A model generated the notes under the pieces. It searched no databases. It saw only the letters and a program-made list of their open reading frames with translations, and was not told where the DNA came from. Of a DNA stretch of 64,000 nt, positions 29,843 through 38,292 are shown piece by piece. The position numbers and the translations under genes were made by a program. Positions within the stretch are counted from its first letter, which is position 1. Every line of letters starts with the position of its first letter. Source of the stretch: ChocPot-Mid sp043804925 (GTDB taxonomy: Bacteria > Bacteroidota > Ignavibacteria > Kapaibacteriales > UBA2268); the NCBI GenBank assembly GCA_043804925.1, contig JAZDIP010000047.1:1-64000 (forward strand), written 5' to 3'.

Positions 29843-31159
29843 TCACTTCCTATTATTCCCATTATTTTTTTGATTTATTAATGCCTTAACAGGAGCCAAA
29901 CCCAATGCACTGCCTTCGTGAATTGCCTTCAAAACTGCACCGCCACCTGTAAAGATGTAATATTGAGGACTGTCCAACGCAACAATGTAAAGACCGGGCA
30001 ACAATCTCTTCAGTTCCTGCATAGTATCGCCACCGCCATAAAGTTTGACGGCTTTCCTGTTGTGGTCAATGGTTTCATCCAAAGCAATAGTGCCTTCGTT
30101 GAAATGAGGTACATATCCCATAACAGCATTGACAAAAATTGTTGTTGCTTTGGAGAAAATCTCTTTGATGTCTTCTGCCTGGAAAGATTCTTTTGCAACA
30201 TCAAGTACATAATTCAAAGAATCACCTTCTTTCAATTCCGTAACTTTATGCGTTCTGAATTGCCCTTCAAGTCTGCCTTCCATAGTATCAGATTCAATGA
30301 TATATGGCAGTTCAATTAATTTTCCTGGAAATCCTTTTGAATATTCAACGAATTCTTTTGCATATTTCAGGTCGTCATCGCTGATTCCTTTAATGGATAT
30401 TCCGTATTTGGCAGCAAGGTATGCATTATACATTACACCACCGAGAACGAGGTAATCCGCTTTTTGTATTAATGTATAAAGGGATTCAATTTTTGTATCG
30501 AATTTTGAACCTGCGACGACAGCTATGAAAGGTCTTTCAGGGTCATAAATCCTGCCAAGATTTATTAATTCCTTTTGCATAAGGAAACCGGCATACGATG
30601 GTAAATATTTCGAAACTCCAACTGTAGAAGCATGTGGTTGCCATGAACCGAAAGCATCGTTTACATATATATCAGCTAAGCCGGCAAGCTGATTTGCAAA
30701 CCTATCCATCATCTCCTCATCACCTTCCTCGCCAAAAAACCATCGTGTGTTCGGCATATATATCCCGTCAATAGTGTGGTCGTTCAGGTCACGAATTAAG
30801 TGATTGACTGATGTTTCAATACCCAAATAGCCAAGATTCCCATGTGGAAAAAATTCGGGTATTTTCAAGGTTATATGTAACTTATTTTGAAAATAATTAA
30901 CAATGGGTTCGACTGAAGAATCGTATGAAATATTAATATTTCCGGTCTTTTTGTCTTTGGGCCTGCCAACATGTGTCATTAATATAATTTTACCGCCCTT
31001 TGCATTAATGTAGTACAGGGTACCAAGTGTGGCATCAATTCTATAAGGGTCATGAATTATCCCTTTTTTTACGACATTGTGGTCAACTCTGACAAGCACA
31101 ACCTTATTTTTCAGGTCAGCATCCTGAATCAATGGTATGTTCAAATCCCGAATATCCAT
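29843..31159 (-). CDS. pgk: Divergent phosphoglycerate kinase
   Basis: 438 residues, slightly longer than the usual 390-420. Recognisable PGK blocks: VVLVRVDHNV, MTHVGRP, TRWFFGEE, YVNDAFGS, AGFLMQKEL, GSKFDTKIESL, TIFVNAVMG, GGGDTMQEL and FTGGGAVLKAI. PGK makes ATP from 1,3-bisphosphoglycerate in glycolysis. Several positions differ: the arginine-containing HRAHAST is WQPHAST, and the nucleotide-site GPMGVFE is AVMGYVP, which lacks the usual Glu. Either a divergent working enzyme or a paralogue with altered function; enolase lies in the same window. Confidence 0.8.
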   Translation of the reverse strand: MDIRDLNIPLIQDADLKNKVVLVRVDHNVVKKGIIHDPYRIDATLGTLYYINAKGGKIILMTHVGRPKDKKTGNINISYDSSVEPIVNYFQNKLHITLKIPEFFPHGNLGYLGIETSVNHLIRDLNDHTIDGIYMPNTRWFFGEEGDEEMMDRFANQLAGLADIYVNDAFGSWQPHASTVGVSKYLPSYAGFLMQKELINLGRIYDPERPFIAVVAGSKFDTKIESLYTLIQKADYLVLGGVMYNAYLAAKYGISIKGISDDDLKYAKEFVEYSKGFPGKLIELPYIIESDTMEGRLEGQFRTHKVTELKEGDSLNYVLDVAKESFQAEDIKEIFSKATTIFVNAVMGYVPHFNEGTIALDETIDHNRKAVKLYGGGDTMQELKRLLPGLYIVALDSPQYYIFTGGGAVLKAIHEGSALGLAPVKALINQKNNGNNRK

Positions 31160-31366
31160 AAAAAACCTTTCTTTTAATTATTAATTATTTCAAAACATTG
31201 GAAGAAAATCATATAAATATACCTAAAATTTACAAAATAAGAATAAATTTCTTAAAGATTATCGAAATATTTTTCCTGATATTAATTGCATAGCATGGCA
31301 AATAAACCTAATTTTGTAGTTTATATTAATTTAACTATATATATTTTTGAATTAGGAGAAAAAAAA

Positions 31367-32707
31367 ATGGCATATATCCCGAATACGGATGAAGAACGAA
31401 AGTTGATGTTAAAGAAGATTGGTGTTAATTCATTTGAGGAATTGATTAGCAATATACCTGAGCAAATCAGGTTTGAAAAATCATTGAATTTACCTCCGCA
31501 AATGTCAGAATTCGAGGTAATAAAACATATCAGGGGTTTGGCAGAAAAAAATGTGAATTCCAGCTCTCACATCAGCTTTCTGGGTGGAGGGGCTTATGAC
31601 CACTTCATCCCCTCGATTGTTTTCAGCGTTTTGGAAAAACCCGAATTTAAAACAGCGTACACACCCTATCAGGCAGAGGTGTCTCAAGGTACTCTTCAGG
31701 CAATGTATGAATTTCAATCTATGATTTGTGCTTTAACAGGTATGGAAGTCTCCAATGCTTCGATGTATGACGGAGCATCTGCACTTGCGGAAGCATGTTT
31801 GATGTCGAATGCTCAAAACAGGAAAACGGAAATATTAATTGCTGGAACTTTAAATCCGAACTACAGGAAAGTACTTGAAACAACGTGCCGTGGAAGAAAA
31901 ATCATTTTTAAGGAATGCGTTTTAGATGACGGAACTTGTGATTTTGGAATGTTGAAAAACTCGATTACGGAAAATACTTCAGGCGTTATCGTGCAACAAC
32001 CGAATGCTTATGGCAATCTTGAAGATGTAATTGAAATTGAAAAAATAGCTCATTCAAAAGATTTGATGTTTATTGTATCTTTTGACCCCATATCTCTTGG
32101 TTTGCTCTTAACACCCGGAGAATACAATGCAGATATAGCAGTAGCAGAAGGTCAGCCCTTAGGTATTCCTTTGAATTATGGAGGTCCCTATCTCGGACTG
32201 TTTACAGCAAAACAAAAATTTGTCAGGAAAATGCCCGGCAGGTTATCGGGAGTAACTAAAGATTCTGATGGCAACAGAGGGTATGTACTTACTTTGCAAA
32301 CACGCGAACAGCAGATTAAAAGGGAAAAAGCAACCTCAAACATTTGTACAAACCAGGGTTTGTTTATGCTCGCGGCAACGGTTTATATGTCAACGATGGG
32401 TAAGCAGGGAATTAAGGAAGTTGCTGAACAAAGTTTTCATAAAGCACATTATTTGGCAAAGAACATACAAAATATTACAGGATTTTCTTTGCTCAATGAC
32501 AAACCTTTCTTTAGGGAATTTTTAGTAAAAACACCTATACTTCCGGGTGAAATTATCAAAAAGGGTGAGGAACAGGGATTTTTAGCAGGTGTGGACACAT
32601 ACAGATTTCCTGAATGCAAAAAAGGATTGCTTATTGCAGTAACAGAGAAACGCACAAAAGCTGAAATGGACAGCTTTATTGAATTTTTACGTCAATTTGC
32701 TAAATAG
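31367..32707 (+). CDS. gcvPA: Glycine dehydrogenase (decarboxylating), subunit 1
   Basis: 446 residues, the normal size of the separate N-terminal P-protein subunit. Hallmarks: start MAYIPNTDEERKLML, SFLGGGAYDHF, YTPYQAEVSQGTLQ, MYDGASALAEA, NYGGPYLGLF and MPGRLSGVTKD. With subunit 2 (gcvPB, not in this window) it decarboxylates glycine and loads the aminomethyl group on the H protein. SHMT, which exchanges the same one-carbon unit, lies 10 kb away. ATG 31367 is preceded by AGGAG at 31354-31358; the longer open frame upstream is not needed. First gene of a four-gene co-directional run. Confidence 0.95.
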   Translation: MAYIPNTDEERKLMLKKIGVNSFEELISNIPEQIRFEKSLNLPPQMSEFEVIKHIRGLAEKNVNSSSHISFLGGGAYDHFIPSIVFSVLEKPEFKTAYTPYQAEVSQGTLQAMYEFQSMICALTGMEVSNASMYDGASALAEACLMSNAQNRKTEILIAGTLNPNYRKVLETTCRGRKIIFKECVLDDGTCDFGMLKNSITENTSGVIVQQPNAYGNLEDVIEIEKIAHSKDLMFIVSFDPISLGLLLTPGEYNADIAVAEGQPLGIPLNYGGPYLGLFTAKQKFVRKMPGRLSGVTKDSDGNRGYVLTLQTREQQIKREKATSNICTNQGLFMLAATVYMSTMGKQGIKEVAEQSFHKAHYLAKNIQNITGFSLLNDKPFFREFLVKTPILPGEIIKKGEEQGFLAGVDTYRFPECKKGLLIAVTEKRTKAEMDSFIEFLRQFAK

Positions 32708-32714
32708 ATTTATT

Positions 32715-33059
32715 ATGTCGGATTCATTTTCATTAGTAGAGATTTCTGAAAAGTTATCATCGCTGAAAATAAAAAGAAAAGCGTTGATTACGGGAATAGT
32801 AATAGTTGTTGCCGCTACTTTTTTCTTGTTCTCTCCTTATGGAATAATTAAAAGCATTAAGCTTGCAAATCAAAGGGCTGATTCATATAATGAACTTCTT
32901 CAAATGAAAAAAACAAATGATTCTTTGAGGGAAAAAATCATTGAAATCCGAACCGATACTGTCGAAATAGAGAGAATCGCAAGAGAAAAATATGGAATGA
33001 TTAAAAGAGGTGAAAAGGTTTATATCAGGAAAAAAGTAGTCACAGAAAACGAAGAGTAA
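32715..33059 (+). CDS. FtsB/DivIC family cell-division protein
   Basis: 114 residues. One membrane helix (about 22-42, ALITGIVIVVAATFFLF) is followed by a coiled-coil (YNELLQMKKTNDSLREKI) and the conserved end (IERIAREKYGMIKRGEKVY), the septum-formation-initiator signature. Such proteins join the FtsQ-FtsL division complex in the inner membrane. It starts 7 nt after gcvPA stops and is followed 11 nt later by the ROK gene, so it is in the same operon. A start upstream inside gcvPA is not supported. Confidence 0.88.
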   Translation: MSDSFSLVEISEKLSSLKIKRKALITGIVIVVAATFFLFSPYGIIKSIKLANQRADSYNELLQMKKTNDSLREKIIEIRTDTVEIERIAREKYGMIKRGEKVYIRKKVVTENEE

Positions 33060-33070
33060 TTCCGGTTATA

Positions 33071-34117
33071 ATGTATATTGGCATTGATATAGGAGGAACA
33101 AATATTAAATCGGGTGTTGTTGACTCATCCGGTAATATTCTATTGGGCAATTCATTTAAAACAGGTACCAGTGAAGGTCCAACTGCGAATTTGATGCAAA
33201 TAAAAAAATCAATATTTGAAATGATAAATAAATTTCCCTCAATCCAATCAATCGGTATCGGTGTACCTGGCATTATTGATAAATCCGGTGTTTTGAACGT
33301 TTCACCAAATCTTCCTGAATGGCACGGAATTAATATTCACGACGAACTAAAAAAAGATTTCAATTTGACAATTGCTGTTGATAATGATGCAAATGCGGCG
33401 GCTATTGCGGAAATGGAAACCGGTGCGGGAAAAGATACCGAGAATTTTATTTATATTACTTTAGGAACAGGAATTGGCGGGGCATTAATAATCAATAAAA
33501 AAATATACAGAGGTTGTGAAGGCGGTGCAGGTGAAATTGGACACACAATCATTAATTATGATTTGATACGAAAGGGAATACCAACATTCCGTCAGGGTAT
33601 ATTAGAAGAATTGGCAGGAAGAAAAGCAATAATTACTTATTACCAATTACTAATGACTAATGATAATTTTAGCAGTCAGCAGACAGCAGACGGCAAGCTG
33701 GATTTAATTACGAATTACAAATTACGAATTACGAATTACAAATTACGAATTACGAATGAAGACCTGGATTCCCAAAATGATATTTTAGGAATTGATTCTT
33801 TAGATGTTGAGGATATTGCTAATTCGGCAAAATCAGGTTTTCAACCTGCTGTTGATTGTCTGAACGAAACAGGAGAAATTATTGGTATTGGTTTGGCATC
33901 TGCTATGAATCTGCTTGATATCCCTGTTGCCATAATCGGTGGAGGTATTTCACAATCAGGTAAAATACTGTTTGATTCCATACGAAAAACAATAAGGGAA
34001 CGTTCTTTACCGACTATATCTGAAAGATTTGAGATAAGAGAAGCATATTTTAAAAATAATACCGGTATCATTGGTGCAGCTATGCTGGGTGCAAATAAAA
34101 TGAGGGAACAATCTTGA
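33071..34117 (+). CDS. ROK family sugar kinase lacking the zinc motif
   Basis: 348 residues. ATP-binding DIGGTNIKSG, GVPGIIDKSG, sugar-site DNDANAAAIAE, LGTGIGGALI and EGGAGEIGHT are present, so the fold is a ROK glucokinase-type enzyme. The CxCGxxGCxE zinc motif that should follow EIGHT is replaced by a cysteine-free stretch (KGIPTFRQGILEELAG). About 40 residues encoded by a heptamer array (33631-33760) sit just behind. Sugar phosphorylation is likely; the substrate is not clear. The stop codon shares one base with the next start. Confidence 0.87.
   Translation: MYIGIDIGGTNIKSGVVDSSGNILLGNSFKTGTSEGPTANLMQIKKSIFEMINKFPSIQSIGIGVPGIIDKSGVLNVSPNLPEWHGINIHDELKKDFNLTIAVDNDANAAAIAEMETGAGKDTENFIYITLGTGIGGALIINKKIYRGCEGGAGEIGHTIINYDLIRKGIPTFRQGILEELAGRKAIITYYQLLMTNDNFSSQQTADGKLDLITNYKLRITNYKLRITNEDLDSQNDILGIDSLDVEDIANSAKSGFQPAVDCLNETGEIIGIGLASAMNLLDIPVAIIGGGISQSGKILFDSIRKTIRERSLPTISERFEIREAYFKNNTGIIGAAMLGANKMREQS
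33631..33760 (+). repeat. In-frame heptamer array inside the ROK kinase gene
   Basis: Units attacca/attacta, then cagcaga/cagacgg, then attacga/attacaa in tandem over about 130 nt. They encode LLMTND, SSQQTADGK and repeated NYKLRIT residues that are not part of the ROK fold. Confidence 0.85.
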
Positions 34118-34824
34118 TGAAGTTACTATCCAACATATTGATTTTATTAATGGCATTAATTACTAATTACCAATTACTAATTACTAATGATTTTGAAGTT
34201 ACTGATAACAGACAACGGATAACGGATAACCAATTCACTATTCACAATTCACAATTCATAATTAAAGATAACGCTAACTCTAAACTCTCATCTCTCAACT
34301 CTCAACTTTTTGCTCAAGTTGATAGTACCGAGATTGATGAAACTATCGCTGATACTGTTCAGTTGAAACCTTTGGATGACTTTGTTGCTGAAGTCCCGAT
34401 TTCAAAAAAGTCATTTGAAATGGCAAAATCACCTACAAAAGCCGTATTATTTTCATTGCTTTTACCCGGACTTGGTCAGTATTATGTGGAGTCTTATTGG
34501 AAAATTCCCGTATTTGTAGGTGGTACCGGTGTTTTAACATATTTGATTATTGACAATCATAATAATTTCATTGCGGAGCAAGAAAAATGGGAGAAAATGG
34601 ATGACAATGACCCTAACAAGAGCCGTTCAAAAGTTATAAAAGAGTTTTACCGGGACCAGAGGGACCAGGATATTTTCTATCTTTCCGGTGTTTATATTTT
34701 AGCGGCAATTGATGCTTATGTCGGTGCCCATCTTTTTGATTTTAATGTATCAGATGATTTAACATTAAAGTTACAAACAGGATATATGAATGGAGCCAGA
34801 GTTGGTTTTTCTTTGAGTTGGTAA
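34117..34824 (+). CDS. DUF5683 envelope protein
   Basis: 235 residues. A signal peptide (MKLLSNILILLMAL) runs straight into about 50 repeat-encoded residues and then SQLFAQ, the likely original cleavage end. The DUF5683 domain follows: SPTKAVLFSLLLPGLGQYY, a helix pair, and an IDAYVGAHLFDFNVSDDL end. Bacteroidota members are inner-membrane or periplasmic proteins of unknown role. The start overlaps the ROK stop by one base (TGATG). ATG 34117 is preferred to TTG 34114. Confidence 0.85.
   Translation: MKLLSNILILLMALITNYQLLITNDFEVTDNRQRITDNQFTIHNSQFIIKDNANSKLSSLNSQLFAQVDSTEIDETIADTVQLKPLDDFVAEVPISKKSFEMAKSPTKAVLFSLLLPGLGQYYVESYWKIPVFVGGTGVLTYLIIDNHNNFIAEQEKWEKMDDNDPNKSRSKVIKEFYRDQRDQDIFYLSGVYILAAIDAYVGAHLFDFNVSDDLTLKLQTGYMNGARVGFSLSW
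34154..34310 (+). repeat. Heptamer array inside a signal peptide region
   Basis: Units attacta/attacca, acggata/acagaca, attcaca, ctctcaa/ctctaaa in order over about 155 nt, translated as NYQLLITND, NRQRITDNQ and similar runs between the hydrophobic core and the expected cleavage site. Confidence 0.85.
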
Positions 34825-34826
34825 AG

Positions 34827-37664
34827 CTACACTGCCTTTATTACGACAACCGTCATGTCGTCGAATTGAACTGAATCTGATGTGAATTCCCTTAATGACT
34901 TCAAAATTTCATCACGAATTAATTCTGATGACTGACTCGAATTCTTCTTTAATATTTTCACGAGTCTCTCAAATTGAAATTCCTGACCGTAAGAGTTACG
35001 TGCATCGAGAACACCATCAGTTACATATAAGAAAATATCATTTGTGTTGTAATGAATTTGCCTTTCTTCTATGTGCAAATCGAATAATTTGCTTTTTGTC
35101 ATTCCGAGTACAATTCCATTCGGTTGAATAACGGCAACATCTTTTATCTTACTGTTAAGGTAATATAATGGGAGATGCCCAGCCCTCGAAAATGTTATTG
35201 ATTTATTCTTAGTATCAAATATCGAGCATATAGCAGTGATAAATGAGCTTTTTTCGAGGTATTTATATAAAAGACTGTTCGAGCGTTTGAATAATTCTTT
35301 AGGAGACAAATCAAATTCATGCAATGTTCTCATTATTCCCTGTGCTTTCGACATATAAAGTGCCGCAGATGTACCTTTGCCGGAAACATCACCTACGATA
35401 ACTGTTAATTGTCCGTTGTTAGGGAGATAGTCATAAAAATCGCCGCCTACCTCATGTGCCGGAATGGATATGCCCGATACATCCAAACCCTCGATATAAG
35501 GAATATTTTTTGGGAGTGAAGCCAATTGAATTTTTCTTGCAAGTTCGAGTTCATGTTTGATTCGCTCCTGCTGTGTTAGTTCCTCATATAAGAAAACATT
35601 TTCAACGGCGACGGATATTTGTCCTGATATTAGATTTAAAAATTCAATATCTTCTCTGTTGTAGGGGGATTCTGATAACTTATCCCCAACCATCAAAGCA
35701 CCGACTATTTTATCTTTGGAACGAATTGGAATAACATAACGGAATTCGCATTTTTGATAAATTTCTCTCATAGGTTCATCGAGATAATCAACCCTGAATT
35801 CCTTCTTGAATTGTTTGATACTGTTTATCTGTTTCGTAGCGGTTACACGGCAGTACTCTGTTATTGAATCATTAACATATCCATGAAAATAAGACGATAG
35901 AACGATTTCTTCGTTCTTGTAAAAGACTATTCCCGCTTTCTTCAGATAAACCAATTCAATCAATTCATTGATTACATTTTTCGATAATTCATCTAATGTT
36001 ATTGTTTTATCTAAAATTTCTGAAAACTCTGCCGAAGCCCTTCTGTAATCAAATCTTGTCCTGTAATACTTTCTGTCTAAGTATCGCTGTCCCCGCCTGT
36101 TAATAAATCTGAATATATAAGCACCTGCAAGTGATACGAGAATTATACAAATATTGCGATACATATCTGCCATTTCGGTTGATAACGGCTTTTCCAATAT
36201 TTCAATTGTTGTTCCGGTAAAATGCAGGTTAGGTATATCAATATTTAGTTTGGCGATTAATGTTATTATATAAATTATTACGGAAATCAGAAATATTTTC
36301 CATAATGACGAAATGAAAATATATTGAATATTTTTTCTGATTTTGAACTCAAGATTTAATAATTTATACCTGCCAATCGTATAAATAAAAGCCGCAGGAA
36401 TTAGTACTAAGGAAATAAGATAAGGTAATGATGAAATTCTATCTACGAAAAGAATGAATGTTAATGTGAAAATAGCGACAGATAATACTAATAAAAATAC
36501 TACATTAATTACTTTTGAAAGACTCGCTTCCTCTATTGAACGCGATTTTCTGAAGATTAATAAAACTACAAAATAGTAAATTAAGTAAAGGGGCATTGAA
36601 TTTTGTAAAATTGTAAATAATACAACTTCAATTTGGTATGATTTTAAAAAGAAAATATGAATTATTACCGTAAGAGATAAAAGTATGCCGAAAATATAGG
36701 GACCCCTGATAATCCATTTTGCATGTAACATGTCCAAACGTTCGCGCGGGAAGTAAACCAAAGCATGGATGAGTAGCGGGAAACCATAAGCGGCACTTAA
36801 ATAAAAAAGCAAATAGATATGATACTGATAAATACCGTATGTCCTGACAGGTATTAAAAATGCAGATATGTAATAACCTATCAAAATAAAAGCCCCTCCC
36901 AACAGCCGGGCTGTTTTTATCTCCGGTCTGCTTTGTGATAACACGACACCAAAGATTAAATAAATAAGCCCAATTATAAATAGCAGTAAAAAATTAATGG
37001 ATACCTGAAACCTGACAATTTGAATCTGGCATTCAAAGGTTTTATTATCTCTTAAAATTTCATACCTGAGATAAGACCCTTTCTCTCCCTTAATAATATA
37101 GTCATTAGCTTCTAAAGCGTTTTTAAATGATTCCCCATTCACTTTAACGAAATAATCACCTACTTTAACGCCTGCTCTTTCCGAAGCCCCATCTTTTTGG
37201 ACATATCCGACAAAAACTGCGGAACTAAGATATCTTATAAAATCTTCAGGTATGTCCTTCTTATTTATTTTTGCTTTTTTGTAATTATAAAAACCTCTTC
37301 TCGAAAAGTCTTTGTTAACATTTCTATTATCGGTAAAAATTATTTCGACGAAATCATTTTCTTTGTCTTTAAATATCAGGTCTCGAAAATTATTGCTGTC
37401 AGTTGGCATTTTTCCACTGACTTTAACTATAAGGTCACCGACATTAATTTGGGATTTGTTAGATTTTTTGGTTTTATAATCAAAAACAAGAGCTTTAATA
37501 GGTTTTGTTACATAAAATCTCGAAGGTGGGTCAGCATAATAATTTTCATCGGTTTTGGTCGAAATCACCATGAAAAAGTTGCTGATGTCCAAAGTTAAAA
37601 GGACAAGAGCCGCGATACCTATAGCAATTCTAAATAGAATTGTATTTGTTCTCTTCGTAAACAA
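34827..37664 (-). CDS. Membrane PDZ-GAF-SpoIIE (PP2C-type) phosphatase
   Basis: 945 residues. One N-terminal helix, a PDZ-like region (GASERAGVKVGDYFVKVNG, about residue 165), about seven to eight membrane helices (220-480), a GAF-like domain (about 540-700) and a C-terminal SpoIIE/PP2C domain. The last has EVGGDFYDY, VGDVSGKGTSAALYM, LYVTDGVLDARN and FDDMTVVVI with the metal-binding aspartates. Such RsbU-type phosphatases dephosphorylate anti-sigma antagonists in partner-switching. No partner gene is adjacent. The start is a TTG (37664) with AGGGA close before it; no ATG fits. Confidence 0.88.
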   Translation of the reverse strand: MFTKRTNTILFRIAIGIAALVLLTLDISNFFMVISTKTDENYYADPPSRFYVTKPIKALVFDYKTKKSNKSQINVGDLIVKVSGKMPTDSNNFRDLIFKDKENDFVEIIFTDNRNVNKDFSRRGFYNYKKAKINKKDIPEDFIRYLSSAVFVGYVQKDGASERAGVKVGDYFVKVNGESFKNALEANDYIIKGEKGSYLRYEILRDNKTFECQIQIVRFQVSINFLLLFIIGLIYLIFGVVLSQSRPEIKTARLLGGAFILIGYYISAFLIPVRTYGIYQYHIYLLFYLSAAYGFPLLIHALVYFPRERLDMLHAKWIIRGPYIFGILLSLTVIIHIFFLKSYQIEVVLFTILQNSMPLYLIYYFVVLLIFRKSRSIEEASLSKVINVVFLLVLSVAIFTLTFILFVDRISSLPYLISLVLIPAAFIYTIGRYKLLNLEFKIRKNIQYIFISSLWKIFLISVIIYIITLIAKLNIDIPNLHFTGTTIEILEKPLSTEMADMYRNICIILVSLAGAYIFRFINRRGQRYLDRKYYRTRFDYRRASAEFSEILDKTITLDELSKNVINELIELVYLKKAGIVFYKNEEIVLSSYFHGYVNDSITEYCRVTATKQINSIKQFKKEFRVDYLDEPMREIYQKCEFRYVIPIRSKDKIVGALMVGDKLSESPYNREDIEFLNLISGQISVAVENVFLYEELTQQERIKHELELARKIQLASLPKNIPYIEGLDVSGISIPAHEVGGDFYDYLPNNGQLTVIVGDVSGKGTSAALYMSKAQGIMRTLHEFDLSPKELFKRSNSLLYKYLEKSSFITAICSIFDTKNKSITFSRAGHLPLYYLNSKIKDVAVIQPNGIVLGMTKSKLFDLHIEERQIHYNTNDIFLYVTDGVLDARNSYGQEFQFERLVKILKKNSSQSSELIRDEILKSLREFTSDSVQFDDMTVVVIKAV

Positions 37665-38292
37665 TTCCCTAAACCGTTTTGTTGAAGTTTTGCTTATTTA
37701 TACTTAGACGAAATTAAGAATAAAAATGTTTCAATATTTTACTTATTTATTACTTTATTTGTTATTTTTTATCTAAAAGCAAGTCAAATCGCTTAAACGT
37801 AAAGCTATTTTCATGTCTATCACACAAATCACAGTTTAAACAATTATTAATCCTGTATTTCCCCTAAATCATACAAATCACAGTTTTGACTACTCCTCCA
37901 ACTCAAACTTATTATATTCTTTTTCGCTTAATTGTTGTTCCCGGACAACTATCTTTGCTTCATTTAGAGATAATCGGTATAATTTATAAATCAAAATATC
38001 AATTTTGTTTTGAATATTTTTTAAATAATTATTTGTCATTTTGAAATTTTAAAAGTTTTATTTGCCAGCTCAACATTTTTTTTGACTTTAGTAATATCCG
38101 GGCATGGTATTTTGCAACATACTGTTCGTCAAATATTGTACTCCGTATAGCACAACTCTAAACAAATTTATAAAGTAGCCAAGCAAATAATTTTGAATTG
38201 TTCAAAGCCAATAAAAATTTACAATCCATTAAAATAGTATTGTTACGTATAAAAAGCAACATTTTCTCTTAACAAACTTTCTACAGAAATAA
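37665..38292. other. Non-coding stretch with a gene remnant and short direct repeats
   Basis: The gap holds a restriction-enzyme tail remnant (37890-38110) and two direct copies of ACAAATCACAGTTT at 37824-37837 and 37873-37886. The rest is AT-rich with no further signal. Confidence 0.6.
37890..38039 (-). pseudogene. C-terminal remnant of a restriction-modification protein
   Basis: A 49-codon frame encodes NKIDILIYKLYRLSLNEAKIVV and an acidic end, the pattern (IDxLVYxLYxLTxEEIxIVE) that closes many Eco57I/TaqI-type and PglX-like methylase-specificity proteins. Just upstream in another frame, 38040-38110 reads KIPCPDITKVKKN...ELANK, resembling the IPIP element preceding that tail. The two pieces meet at an ATGA overlap, suggesting one frameshifted remnant whose catalytic part is gone. 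A small intact protein cannot be excluded. Confidence 0.5.

Noticed and set aside
31160..31366. Glycine riboswitch upstream of gcvPA
   Set aside because: The leader is only about 200 nt, AT-rich and lacks the conserved glycine-aptamer core.
37824..37886. Possible CRISPR because of two copies of ACAAATCACAGTTT 49 bp apart
   Set aside because: Only two short copies, no further repeats and no cas genes anywhere in the window.
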